Of a DNA stretch of 40,320 nucleotides, positions 19,355-27,957 are shown one piece after another. How positions within the stretch are numbered: position 1 is the first letter of the stretch; every line of letters begins with the position of its first letter. The stretch comes from Pseudomonadota bacterium (GTDB lineage: Bacteria; Desulfobacterota; Desulfobulbia; Desulfobulbales; Desulfocapsaceae): assembly GCA_023412495.1 (NCBI GenBank), contig JAEYNP010000009.1:1-40320 (forward strand), given 5' to 3'. The position numbers and the translations under genes are program-made. The notes beneath the pieces were generated by a model. The model was not told where the DNA came from. It saw only the letters and a program-made list of their open reading frames with translations, and made no database searches.

Positions 19355-20026
19355 TTAATTCTCCTTCCGGTCGCCATTATCTTTCGCATCGGCATCTTTC
19401 GATGCGGTTTCGTCCAGGACCAGCGTTTCGTCCACGCCATCGACCTTGCCATGGTCATGATGGGGCAGTTCGCCGGTTTTGATGAAGCTGTAGGTGACCT
19501 GGAGAAAGCGGAAACACATCAGGGTCGAGCCCAGGGGCACGGCGCTGTACACCGCCCAGGTCGGCCACTCGAGATCGGGTGTGGTCGGACCTGCAAACAT
19601 TCCGCTGGTATCCATACCGAAGAGGGAGAAGGCGGCGTAGTGCATGCCGTTTTCCCAGATGAAATTGAACCCCAGGACGGTAACTATAGCGGTGAAGGTG
19701 GCGCCCGCCATCAGGCCGAAGACGATGAATTTGTTGCGCATCTGAGTCTTCATCTGGTTGATCACGACATCGACCCCGACATGGATGCCGGTCCGAACGC
19801 CGTAGGCCGCACCGAACTTGGCCATCCAGACGAACATGATGATGCAGAGCTCCTGGGCCCAGCCGAGGTTGATGCCCAGCAGCCAGTCCTGCACCCCCGG
19901 TATGGGCCAACCTGCGGCATAGCGATGAACAACCGCGCAAAAGATGATGAAGGTCGCCCCACCCATCAGGAGGGTAATCAGCAACTCCTCAAGATGATTC
20001 AATATTTTATTACATGTTCTCAACAT
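19355..20026 (-). CDS. dctQ: TRAP transporter small permease DctQ
   Basis: A 223-residue membrane protein with four helices typical of DctQ subunits. Features include LLGINLGWAQELCIIMFVWM (~50-70), the conserved region GVRTGIHVGVDVVI, and helices around 105-125 and 155-180. After the last helix a polar, acidic tail of about 40 residues (HHDHGKVDGVDETLVLDE and on) is longer than usual. The ATG at 20026 follows a GGAGGAG site; an in-frame start at 20107 would add an unlikely leader. It is tightly linked to dctM and separated from dctP by a hairpin-rich 286-nt gap. Confidence 0.88.
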   Translation of the reverse strand: MLRTCNKILNHLEELLITLLMGGATFIIFCAVVHRYAAGWPIPGVQDWLLGINLGWAQELCIIMFVWMAKFGAAYGVRTGIHVGVDVVINQMKTQMRNKFIVFGLMAGATFTAIVTVLGFNFIWENGMHYAAFSLFGMDTSGMFAGPTTPDLEWPTWAVYSAVPLGSTLMCFRFLQVTYSFIKTGELPHHDHGKVDGVDETLVLDETASKDADAKDNGDRKEN

Positions 20027-20128
20027 TGCCGCGCTCTCCTCCCGGAACCTGGCAGGGAGCGGGGAAATTCCCCCGCCCCTCAACGCTTCTTGCTTCTGCC
20101 CCCACATGGGCGGACCTAGCTCAGTACC

Positions 20129-20280
20129 CCCCTCGAGGAAGGACTCAGTTCAGTCGTTCCTTGAGGGGATAAGTACCTTCACGAAAATCATTTCTAAAAT
20201 ACGAGAAATGAATTGCTACGGTGCTAACCCAGCTGGGTCAAGTACCTTCACCAAAGTCATTTCTAAAAACGAGAAATGAC
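20129..20280 (-). repeat. Three hairpins, two of them a direct repeat, between dctP and dctQ
   Basis: Two near-identical units of about 41 nt (20171-20212 and 20240-20280, each beginning AAGTACCTTCAC) each contain an inverted repeat: TCATTTCT with AGAAATGA in the first, GTCATTTCT with AGAAATGAC in the second. A third hairpin pairs 20129-20140 with 20157-20168 (CCCCTCGAGGAA with TTCCTTGAGGGG, one G-U). In the operon mRNA these could stabilise the dctP message and dampen dctQM, giving excess binding protein. Confidence 0.7.
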
Positions 20281-20312
20281 TTTCTAATGTACTCATGCCA
20301 GCGGCTTCTCGA

Positions 20313-21317
20313 TTACTTCTTGAAACCGGTTGCCTGGTACACCGCCTCGATGGTCTCCTTGCCGATACGGTCGGCCATCTTGTCATGTACCGGGACCAGA
20401 GCGGTGCGGAAAGCGGCGCGTTCCTCGGCGGTCGGCACATACACCTCGGTCTTGCCGGAGGCTTTCACCGCCTCGAGATCCTGATCGTTCTTGTCCTTGG
20501 CGATCTTGTTGGCGTAGTCGGTGGACTCTTTCATTGCGGTCTCCAACTGGCCGCGGATGTCGGCGGGCAGCTCTTCCCAGAATTTCTTGTTGACGATGAC
20601 CGCGTAGCCGAGATAGCCGTGGTCGGTGATGCTCATATGCTTCTGCACTTCATGCATCTTCTGGGTGTAGAAGTTGGAGATCGGGTTCTCGGTGCCGTCG
20701 ACGACACCGGTCTGCAGGGCCTGGTATACCTCGGAGAAGGCCATGGTCTGCGGGATGGCCTTCAGGGCCTGCATTTGGGCCTCGAGGACCTTGGAGGACT
20801 GGATGCGGAGCTTCTTGCCCTTCAGGTCATCCGGAGTCTTGATCGGGGTATTGGCGGAGAAGGATTTGAAGCCGTTGTCCCAGTAGGCCAGGCCCATGAT
20901 TCCCTTCGGCTCCAGCTTGGAGAGCAGCTTCTGGCCGACCTCGCCCTTCGTTACCTTATGGAGATCCTCGTAGCTGTTGAAGATGAACGGCAGGTCGAAT
21001 ACCTCGAAATCCTTCACGCCCAGGGGCCCGAACTTGGCCAGGGACGGGGCGAGCATCTGCACGGCGCCGAGCTGCAGGGCCTCCATCTCTTCCTTGTCCT
21101 TGTAGAGCTGACTGTTGGGATATACTTCGACCACCACTTTGCCCTGGGTCAATTCTTCCGCCCGCTTCTTGAAAAATTCGGCAGCCTGGCCTTTCGGGGT
21201 GTCAACCGCAACAACATGGCTGAACTTGATGGAGATGGGTTCGGCAAATACCGGACTTGCCAGAAGGGCGGTGGAAATGGTCAACGCTGCCAATGCCTTT
21301 GTTACCGTCTGAAACAT
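20313..21317 (-). CDS. dctP: TRAP transporter substrate-binding protein DctP
   Basis: A 334-residue periplasmic binding protein. The signal peptide MFQTVTKALAALTISTALLA is followed by probable cleavage after VFA. Family motifs are IKFSHVVAVDTPKGQAAEFF, YPNSQLYKDKEEMEALQLG, FDLPFIFNSYEDLH, KKLRIQSSKVLEAQM (the Arg contacts a substrate carboxylate in DctP proteins), EVYQALQTGVVDGTENPISN and the closing TGFKK. It captures a carboxylate, probably malate, succinate or fumarate, and delivers it to DctQM. First gene of a minus-strand operon, preceded by a sigma-54-like site about 110-126 nt upstream. Confidence 0.94.
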   Translation of the reverse strand: MFQTVTKALAALTISTALLASPVFAEPISIKFSHVVAVDTPKGQAAEFFKKRAEELTQGKVVVEVYPNSQLYKDKEEMEALQLGAVQMLAPSLAKFGPLGVKDFEVFDLPFIFNSYEDLHKVTKGEVGQKLLSKLEPKGIMGLAYWDNGFKSFSANTPIKTPDDLKGKKLRIQSSKVLEAQMQALKAIPQTMAFSEVYQALQTGVVDGTENPISNFYTQKMHEVQKHMSITDHGYLGYAVIVNKKFWEELPADIRGQLETAMKESTDYANKIAKDKNDQDLEAVKASGKTEVYVPTAEERAAFRTALVPVHDKMADRIGKETIEAVYQATGFKK

Positions 21318-21429
21318 TTTCTTCCTCCATAATAATGTTGATGGTAATTGCCCCGTCTCTCGGTCCTTGTTCCAGTAGCTTGAAAAAGGGGTGAAGAGAG
21401 CGTAGCCTGAACCTGTTCATCGGACTATA

Positions 21430-21445
21430 GCAAGAGAGGGGCCGT
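21430..21445 (-). promoter_or_regulatory. Sigma-54-like promoter candidate for dctPQM
   Basis: On the minus strand the sequence ACGGCCCCTCTCTTGC has GG (21443-21442) and GC (21431-21430) separated by exactly 10 nt, with a full TTGCT -12 box and a weaker CGGCCC -24 box. Start would be near 21418. Dicarboxylate transporters are often sigma-54 controlled. The flanking 21318-21630 stretch holds nothing else I can support. Confidence 0.4.
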
Positions 21446-21630
21446 TGGTGAAGATATAATTAATTCTTTAATATCATTTCATTGGAAACTATTTCCAATT
21501 GCGGAAGCGGCGGCAATCCGCTCATCCACTTAAGAAAAATGGGTGGAAATCCGCCAGTTTTTTCCCGAACCATTTCCGTTGCAGGGCAGGCAATAGCGCT
21601 TTACCCCATGTGCAACGGCCGGATTATGTA

Positions 21631-22119
21631 TCAGACATTCGGCACGATCATGACCGGCACCTTGGTCAGCCGAGCAACCCGCCGGGCGGAGGAGCCCATG
21701 ACCTTGCTGCCCATGACCTTTTTCGCCGACTGCCCTAAAACGATCAGGTCGGCGTTATAATTTTCGGCAGCGATCAAGATCTGTTCACTCGGCCTGCCGG
21801 CGACAACCACCATCTCCTTGACCGGGATGGAGTCCGGTTCTCCATGGCATTCCTCAGCGTAGAATTTTTTGATACGCTCCTTCATGGTTGCGAGGATGTT
21901 CTTCATCCCCTCCTCCTGCATCTTTTCAATCGATGATTCAGGCATGTACGCCGATATGACCGCCCGGGCGGTCTCATTCAGCGGCTCGACAACATGAATC
22001 ATGACGATCGAAGCATGATGAGCCTTCGCCTGGCTTACAGCCTGGCGGAAGACGGGGCGGGTATTCTCGCCAAGATCGGTCGCATAAAGAATTGTGGAAA
22101 TTTTCGGTATGGATTCCAT
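21631..22119 (-). CDS. Universal stress protein (UspA family)
   Basis: A 162-residue single-domain protein. The N-terminal strand ISTILYATDLGENTRPVFRQ, the IVMIHVVEPL strand, the VVAGRPSEQILIAAENYNAD stretch and the ATP-binding loop region IVLGQSAKKVMGSKVMGSSA (G-2x-G-9x-G-S/T type) place it in the ATP-binding UspA group. It is cytoplasmic and typically supports survival under stress or energy limitation. It lies upstream of dctP on the same strand but with a 313-nt gap containing a separate promoter candidate, so co-transcription is uncertain. Confidence 0.9.
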   Translation of the reverse strand: MESIPKISTILYATDLGENTRPVFRQAVSQAKAHHASIVMIHVVEPLNETARAVISAYMPESSIEKMQEEGMKNILATMKERIKKFYAEECHGEPDSIPVKEMVVVAGRPSEQILIAAENYNADLIVLGQSAKKVMGSKVMGSSARRVARLTKVPVMIVPNV

Positions 22120-22467
22120 AGATTCTTTCCCCGGAATGGAATTAATTTATTTTTGATACTGAAGGAAACCTAAATATCTTTGTATTGTGCAGCGAAAAAT
22201 CGCTAATATCCAGGAATACATGCAAGAATCATTCAAAATGAAGCCTCTCGCTTCATCCCTCTCCAGTCCCGAGACCTGCCCGGCAGGTCCGCGAACGGGA
22301 AAAAGTGGCTGTTATTTTGGCACATCCTGATGTATATAGACAGATGTGATATTGGAAATTTCGGTATTCGAACTCCGCCGCCACTCACTCGCCGCCTGTA
22401 GTCTTCGCAATGCAAGTATCTGCCAAAATCAATCATCCGCAGCGATTTCCGATCAGATTTTCAAACA
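22120..22467. other. Divergent intergenic region with palindrome
   Basis: Between the stress protein and the first DUF2062 gene. It contains the perfect dyad GACCTGCC-C-GGCAGGTC (22273-22289) and a GAAAAAGTGGCTGT block (22299-22312) that recurs ahead of the second DUF2062 gene (23118-23131). No further gene is seen. Confidence 0.5.
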
Positions 22468-23049
22468 GTGACAAGAACTCCTAAAACCGCCGGCAAGCGC
22501 AACTGGTTCATGAAGCTTAGGCCGGTATTGCGGTGGATTCTCAGGCTCCGCAGTTCTCCTCGAGCCATTGCCGGCGGCCTCGGGGTAGGCACCTTTATTG
22601 CTTTCACTCCTACGGGTGGCATCCAGATTATCCTGGCTGTCATATGTGCCACTATCTGCAATGTCAACCGTGCGGCGGCCATCCCCCCTGTTTGGATCAC
22701 CAATCCGATGACGGCCGTCCCGATTTATAGTTTTAATTACTGGCTTGGCACATTGATCTGTCCAGGACCACCCCTTTCTCAGGTCACCAAGGTATTCGTG
22801 GATATCAATTACGCCTTAGCCAGTCTCAATTTCTTTGACCTTAAGGAACAGTTCTTCGCAATTTTGAATCTGGGCAGGGAGATATTGATCCCCTTAATAA
22901 CAGGAAGCGTCATTGTTGGATTAGTGCTTGGAATACTGACGTATATTGCTTCTTTGAAACTTCTTTCATATTTTTTCCGTCGGAGAGCTCAAAAACATCT
23001 CTTAAACAATATTCCCGAAAAGCGGGGAAGAGGACTGTCCCGAGGCTGA
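22468..23049 (+). CDS. DUF2062 membrane protein, copy 1
   Basis: A 193-residue protein of the DUF2062 family. The region SPRAIAGGLGVGTFIAFTPT, AAIPPVWITNPMTAVPIYSF and NYWLGTLI is characteristic. It has two or three membrane helices and a basic C-terminus (YFFRRRAQKHLLNN). The start is a GTG at 22468, placed by alignment with the neighbouring paralogue. Role unknown; in other bacteria the domain is found near glycosyltransferases or alone. It is about 65 percent identical by eye to the gene at 23247 but clearly less GC-rich. Confidence 0.8.
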   Translation: MTRTPKTAGKRNWFMKLRPVLRWILRLRSSPRAIAGGLGVGTFIAFTPTGGIQIILAVICATICNVNRAAAIPPVWITNPMTAVPIYSFNYWLGTLICPGPPLSQVTKVFVDINYALASLNFFDLKEQFFAILNLGREILIPLITGSVIVGLVLGILTYIASLKLLSYFFRRRAQKHLLNNIPEKRGRGLSRG

Positions 23050-23246
23050 TTTTGTGATGAAGATCCAGGCTGCTTTCAGCGGAAACCGAAATGTCTTAAG
23101 CGGTCTTCGCCGATCCTGAAAAAGTGGCTGTATTTTCGACCATCCCGTTATATAGTCTGGGACATTGAAATTCCCAAATGCAACCTGTCTTCGCAAGGGG
23201 ATGAGACCAATCATACCGGCAACGAGTCGATGGATCTTTCTATAAG

Positions 23247-23825
23247 ATGACTGATTCTCCGAAAGCAATCGCGAAAAGAAACTGGTTCATGCGACTGAGA
23301 CCGGTACTCCGCTGGGTACTCAAGTTGCGCAGCTCCCCCAAGGCCATCGCCGGCGGACTGGGAGTCGGCATGTTCGTCGCCTTCACCCCGACGGTCGGCA
23401 TCCAGATCTTTCTATCGATCATCGCCGCCACCCTCTGCAACGTCAACCGGGCGGCGGCCATAGTTCCGGTTTGGATCACCAACCCGGTTACCGTCGCGCC
23501 TATATACACCTTCAATTACTGGCTTGGCTCCCTGATCTGGCCCGGACCTCCCCTCTCCGATGTCTCGAAGGTCTTCGTCGATGTCGGCCGGGCCTTAACC
23601 CACCTCGATTTCTGGGACCTCAAGGAACCCGTCGTCGCCATGCTGCAGATGAGCAAGGACATCCTCATCCCCCTCACGATAGGCAGCGCCGCGGTCGGTA
23701 TCGTGCTCGGCATCATCACCTATTTTTTCTCCCTGAAACTTCTTTCTTTCTTTTTCCGTCGAAGAGCACAGAGACAATTGTTGAACAACCGGCCGGAGCG
23801 CCGGAAAGCGCCGCCCTACAGCTGA
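23247..23825 (+). CDS. DUF2062 membrane protein, copy 2
   Basis: A 192-residue paralogue of the preceding gene, aligned from end to end: MTDSPKAIAKRNWFMRLRPV, SPKAIAGGLGVGMFVAFTPT, AAIVPVWITNPVTVAPIYTF and a C-terminal FFRRRAQRQLLNN. The base composition is GC-rich like most genes here, in contrast to copy 1. It follows copy 1 by 197 nt, and its upstream region repeats the GAAAAAGTGGCTGT block, so the duplication included upstream DNA. No enzymatic motif is seen. Confidence 0.82.
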   Translation: MTDSPKAIAKRNWFMRLRPVLRWVLKLRSSPKAIAGGLGVGMFVAFTPTVGIQIFLSIIAATLCNVNRAAAIVPVWITNPVTVAPIYTFNYWLGSLIWPGPPLSDVSKVFVDVGRALTHLDFWDLKEPVVAMLQMSKDILIPLTIGSAAVGIVLGIITYFFSLKLLSFFFRRRAQRQLLNNRPERRKAPPYS

Positions 23826-23991
23826 TATTTGTGAATTGCAGCCTCCCGATAAGGGGCCGCATATTGTGTTGACGATCGTAATTCAGGAATTCTCCGATAT
23901 TATTTGTTAAATGCAGGCAGTATTACCGGAAAGAGCCCGGACGGCCCTGCCGCTCGGGCGACGATCCCCCTAATGATCTGAAGGAGAGCAA

Positions 23992-25926
23992 ATGAAACGC
24001 TGGAAGTTACGCACTCAATTGAGTGCCGGTTTTGCCGTTGTCCTCTGTTTCACCCTCATCGTCGGAATATCGGCCGAAATTGCCTTGGAAAACGTCCTGA
24101 AAGCCTCGGACCTGTTCCGGGGGATCACAGACGACCTGAGCATTTTCAATGCCGCCAAGGAACAACGGACAATCTTCCTGCTGAACAGCCATGACGAGGG
24201 CCGTGAGGTCCAGGCCAAGGCCCGGGACGAGGCACTCAAGTATTTCGACGAGAACACCGGACGGGTAAAAAAGGCTCTTGAAGACCAGGGGCTGTCTGTC
24301 CTTGAACGACAGCAGGCGGAGGCGATCCTTGCCGCCTATACCGAATACCGCAATGGCTTCATGGTCTATGCAGACCATGAAAGGGGCAAGATCGAGGCGG
24401 CCGGAACGGCTCTGGATCTTTTCGATACTTTCGAGGAGATCATCGACAAGGGTGGCTTCCGAATCGATGACATGCAAATCGCCAGAAAGCTGTTCCATAC
24501 CGCTGTCAACTCCTATTTCCAGCATCCCTCCGACCAGCGGCGGCAGGAGGTGGAAGTCTCCATCGGCAAGATGAATGAAAGCACCGCCGCCTGGCTCGAT
24601 CTTGTCCAGAACAGCGAATCACTCCGGGCGGTACACGGCGATATCGTCGCGCGTATGGACCAGATCAAACAGGCCCTGAGGCAGCATTACGAGAAGGTCG
24701 AAGGGCAGCGGCAGGTAAACGTCAAAATGCAGGCCGCCGAGGAGATAATAAACTCCAAGATCAAGGAAATGGTCGACTCAACCGGTAAGAAGCTGGACGA
24801 GATGGAGACGCTCGCCCGCACCATCATCCTCGCGGCCATTCTCGCCGCGGTGGCGATGGGTGTGTTTTTTGCCTGGCTGACCACCCGTTCCATCACCCAG
24901 CCTATCCGGCAGGTTACCGCCGGTCTCAAGGATGTGGCGGAAGGTGATGGCGACCTGACCAAGCGGCTGAATATAGGCCTGAAAAACGAGGTGGGCGAGC
25001 TTGCATCCTGGTTCGATGTCTTCATCTCCAAAATGAACGGCATGATCCGCGACATCGCTGAGAATGCCCGACAGCTCGACGACTCGTCGGCGCAGTTGAC
25101 GAAGATCTCTTCCAGGATGTCGGAAGGCGCCGAGAGCATGTCCGGCCGGACCAACTCCGTGGCAGCCGCCGCCGAGGAGATGAGCACCAACATGAATTCG
25201 GTCGCGGCCGCAAGCGAGGAAGCCGCGGCAAGCGTGAATCTTGTGGCTGCCGCTGCCGAGGAACTGACCGCTTCGGTGGGCGAAATTGCCGCCGGCAGCG
25301 AAGAGGCCAGGTCCATTACGCAAAAGGCGGTCGACAGGGCCAACAGCGCCACCGATCGGGTCAACCATCTGGGCGCGGCGGCAGCGGCCATCAGTAAAGT
25401 TACCGAGGTGATCACCGAAATTTCCGATCAGACCAACCTGCTCGCCCTGAACGCCACCATAGAGGCGGCCCGGGCCGGTGAGGCCGGCAAGGGTTTTGCC
25501 GTGGTGGCGAACGAAATCAAGGAACTGGCCTCGCAGACCTCGCGGGCCACTCAGGATATCAAGGACAAGATAGAGGGTATCCAGCTATCCACCGGCCATA
25601 CGGTGACCGAGATAGACGAGATCGCCGCGGTTATCCGCAATGTCAACGCTACGGTGGGAGATATCGCCACATCCGTCGAGCAGCAGGCGGCCACCACCCG
25701 CGAGATTGCCGGCAACATTGCCCAGGCCTCCATGGGAATCCAGGAGGTGAATGAAAATATGGCCCAGAGTTCGGCCGTCGCCGGCAATATAGCAGGCGAT
25801 ATCGGTAGGATCAGCAACGAAGCCGTGACAATGTCCACCAGCAGCAGCCAGGTGAAGGCTAGCGCCGACGAACTGCTGAAGCTGGCGGAACGGCTCAACA
25901 CGGTGGTCGGGAGATTCAAGTATTGA
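23992..25926 (+). CDS. Methyl-accepting chemotaxis protein
   Basis: A 644-residue chemoreceptor. The first helix lies near residues 10-32. A long all-helical periplasmic sensor region (~33-270) resembles four-helix or helical-bimodular ligand domains, and the second helix is near 275-297 ([19 protein letters not shown]). HAMP follows (~298-350: [20 protein letters not shown]). The signalling tip, [20 protein letters not shown] then [20 protein letters not shown], is near 474-515. No C-terminal CheR-binding pentapeptide is present. GGAG 8 nt before the ATG supports the start. Ligand unknown; it stands alone, without che genes. Confidence 0.95.
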   Translation: MKRWKLRTQLSAGFAVVLCFTLIVGISAEIALENVLKASDLFRGITDDLSIFNAAKEQRTIFLLNSHDEGREVQAKARDEALKYFDENTGRVKKALEDQGLSVLERQQAEAILAAYTEYRNGFMVYADHERGKIEAAGTALDLFDTFEEIIDKGGFRIDDMQIARKLFHTAVNSYFQHPSDQRRQEVEVSIGKMNESTAAWLDLVQNSESLRAVHGDIVARMDQIKQALRQHYEKVEGQRQVNVKMQAAEEIINSKIKEMVDSTGKKLDEMETLARTIILAAILAAVAMGVFFAWLTTRSITQPIRQVTAGLKDVAEGDGDLTKRLNIGLKNEVGELASWFDVFISKMNGMIRDIAENARQLDDSSAQLTKISSRMSEGAESMSGRTNSVAAAAEEMSTNMNSVAAASEEAAASVNLVAAAAEELTASVGEIAAGSEEARSITQKAVDRANSATDRVNHLGAAAAAISKVTEVITEISDQTNLLALNATIEAARAGEAGKGFAVVANEIKELASQTSRATQDIKDKIEGIQLSTGHTVTEIDEIAAVIRNVNATVGDIATSVEQQAATTREIAGNIAQASMGIQEVNENMAQSSAVAGNIAGDIGRISNEAVTMSTSSSQVKASADELLKLAERLNTVVGRFKY

Positions 25927-25936
25927 AAGATTGACA

Positions 25937-25962
25937 TGCAGGGGCGTTTTTTCGCCCCTGCA
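25937..25962 (+). terminator. Hairpin after the chemoreceptor gene
   Basis: TGCAGGGGCG (25937-25946) and CGCCCCTGCA (25953-25962) form a perfect 10-bp stem around a TTTTTT loop, 11 nt after the stop codon. There is no T-run after the stem, but strength and position fit a terminator. Confidence 0.65.
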
Positions 25963-26436
25963 AAGAGGCATCCCGCTTCGGGAACATCCCTCACATCATT
26001 GCGATTCAGGCACTACGCCTCGTATATCGATGGAGTCCATCTCCACGGGTTGAAGCACTTTTTACGGCTTGCTCAAGGATGGACCCCCAAAAAGGAACTC
26101 CCTATGGGACATTCCGGACATAACATTTTGGTATTTTTCCGACAATTTTCCCGCAACCACGTCATAATTTTCGTCCGATAATGCGCATGGCCGTTTGTTC
26201 AGCGCCATCATGAACGGGCATGTATTTGATTTTCAAATAAATCCACTAAAATTTCGCCTTTCGGCAAATTAGGGCACGCAATTTGATATTTCATTTGAAA
26301 TCTCATCGGCATTACGTTATTTCGTTTCCGAATAACGGAATTCCATTACTTTAACTTGGCAAGACCGTCAGTGCATGGAAGCGCGCCCGGAAACCAAAGG
26401 CCATCTTGAATGCAAATTCGAATAAACGGAGGAAAA
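25963..26436. other. Intergenic region before modE with inverted repeat
   Basis: No gene is supported. The right half is AT-rich and holds CGTTATT (26315-26321) and AATAACG (26331-26337), an inverted repeat 100 nt upstream of modE that could be an autoregulatory operator, plus repeated TTTGATNTTTCATTTGAAA-like dyads near 26226 and 26283. Confidence 0.4.
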
Positions 26437-27225
26437 ATGTCTCCCCTGTCTCAGACACTGCGGCATATTCTCGGCTGGTCGGGCGACGAGCATTCCGCCA
26501 TCGGGCTGCTGGAGCAGATTGACAGTTGCGGCTCGATAAACAGGGCGGCCAAGGCGATCGGGCTCAGCTACAAAGCGGCCTGGGAGAAGGTCGAGCGGCT
26601 GAACAACCTTTCGGCACAACCTCTGGTCATCAGGCAGGTCGGCGGCAGCGGCGGCGGCGGCACGGCACTTACCGGCGAAGGCAAGGAACTCTTGCGGCAA
26701 TTCACCCTGCTGCGAAGGGAGTTCGCTGCTTTTATCGACTTTTTCGGCAGCCGTCCGGAGGATGCCTTATCTGCCTTGATGGCTTTGAGGAGGTTTGAAA
26801 TGAAGGTAAGCGCGAGAAACGTCTGGGCAGGAAAAGTAGCCTCGATCGAAAAGGGAGCGGTAAACAGTGTCGTCACCGTGGCACTGCAGGGGGGCGACAA
26901 GGTGGTGGCGGTGATTACCGACAACAGCGTCAATCGGCTGGGACTTGAGCCGGGCATTGAAGTGCTGGCCATGGTCAAGGCCCCGTCGATCATTCTCGGC
27001 CTCGACGTCAAACGAGAAAACCTTTCTGCCAGCAATATCCTGACAGGCAAGGTCGGCCGAATCGTGCCTGGGGTGGTGAACGACGAGGTCATCGTCGACC
27101 TGCCCGGAGGCAACACGGTCACCGCCATCAATACCAGCGAAAGCATCCGCAGTTTGGGAATTATCCCCGGCGCCGAAGTGGCGGCGATCTTCAAGGCCTC
27201 CAGCGTGCTGCTGGCGGTCATGTAA
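26437..27225 (+). CDS. modE: Molybdate-responsive regulator ModE
   Basis: A 262-residue protein of normal ModE length. The N-terminal winged helix includes the hallmark GSINRAAKAIGLSYKAAWEK, followed by VGGSGGGGTALTGEG. Two TOBE/MOP domains (about 126-190 and 196-262), starting SARNVWAGKVASIEKGAVNS and SASNILTGKVGRIVPGVVND, bind molybdate or tungstate. It regulates molybdate uptake and molybdoenzyme genes. GGAGG 5 nt before the ATG at 26437 is preferred over the in-frame ATG at 26410. modB and modC follow on the same strand. Confidence 0.93.
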   Translation: MSPLSQTLRHILGWSGDEHSAIGLLEQIDSCGSINRAAKAIGLSYKAAWEKVERLNNLSAQPLVIRQVGGSGGGGTALTGEGKELLRQFTLLRREFAAFIDFFGSRPEDALSALMALRRFEMKVSARNVWAGKVASIEKGAVNSVVTVALQGGDKVVAVITDNSVNRLGLEPGIEVLAMVKAPSIILGLDVKRENLSASNILTGKVGRIVPGVVNDEVIVDLPGGNTVTAINTSESIRSLGIIPGAEVAAIFKASSVLLAVM

Positions 27226-27256
27226 GAATTACCTCATCAACCTAACCCGCAATCAA

Positions 27257-27946
27257 GTGGATACCGTGCTCGCTCTCACGCCCCAGGATATGGAGGCAAT
27301 CTGGCTGTCGATCAAGGTAGCCTGCGGCGCCACCCTCATCACTGCCCCCATCGGTTTCGCCGTGGCCTATGTCCTCGCCTTTTCAAGAATTCCGGGCAAA
27401 GCCCTGCTGGAGGGGCTGGTCAACCTGCCGCTCGTTCTGCCGCCGGTGGTTGTGGGATATCTTCTGCTTTTGCTCTTTGGCCGGACGGGGTACGTCGGCC
27501 AGATACTGGAACGGATCGACATCCGGATCGTCTTTACCCTGGCGGGGGCTATGGTCGCCTCGGCGGTGGTCGGTTTTCCCCTCCTGGTCCGTGCGATCCG
27601 CATCGGCATGGAGGGGATCGACACCAACTCGCTTCAGGCGGCACGGACGCTGGGGGCCGGCTGGTGGGACACCTTGTTCACCATCACCCTGCCCCTCTCG
27701 GGCCGGGCGATCCTGGCCGGGATGACCATGATGTTCGCCCGCAGCCTCGGGGAATTCGGGGCCACGATCATCCTCGCCGGCAACATCCCCGGCGTGACCC
27801 AGACCATCCCCCTGGCCATCTACGAGTACACCAATACCCCCGGAGGTGATGCCATGGCCCTGAATCTTTGCCTCGTATCGATCATTCTGTCCTTCACCGT
27901 CCTGCTGCTGAGCGAGGCGGTCACCCGGACGCTGCGAAAAAAATAG
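27257..27946 (+). CDS. modB: Molybdate ABC transporter permease ModB
   Basis: A 229-residue inner-membrane permease with five or six helices: LSIKVACGATLITAPIGFAV, VNLPLVLPPVVVGYLLLLLF, and the ABC-contact EAA-type loop near SLQAARTLGAGWWDTLFTIT, then ARSLGEFGATIILAGNIPGV. The start is a GTG at 27257 with a poor ribosome site; ATG at 27290 is an alternative. It forms the channel with ModC. No modA-like binding protein gene is found between modE and modC or elsewhere in the window. Confidence 0.9.
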   Translation: MDTVLALTPQDMEAIWLSIKVACGATLITAPIGFAVAYVLAFSRIPGKALLEGLVNLPLVLPPVVVGYLLLLLFGRTGYVGQILERIDIRIVFTLAGAMVASAVVGFPLLVRAIRIGMEGIDTNSLQAARTLGAGWWDTLFTITLPLSGRAILAGMTMMFARSLGEFGATIILAGNIPGVTQTIPLAIYEYTNTPGGDAMALNLCLVSIILSFTVLLLSEAVTRTLRKK

Positions 27947-27957
27947 CTGTGGAGTGA

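Noticed and set aside
18008..20119. 703-codon plus-strand frame across dctM and dctQ
   Set aside because: His/Asp/Gly-rich antisense frame; the minus strand encodes clear DctM and DctQ.
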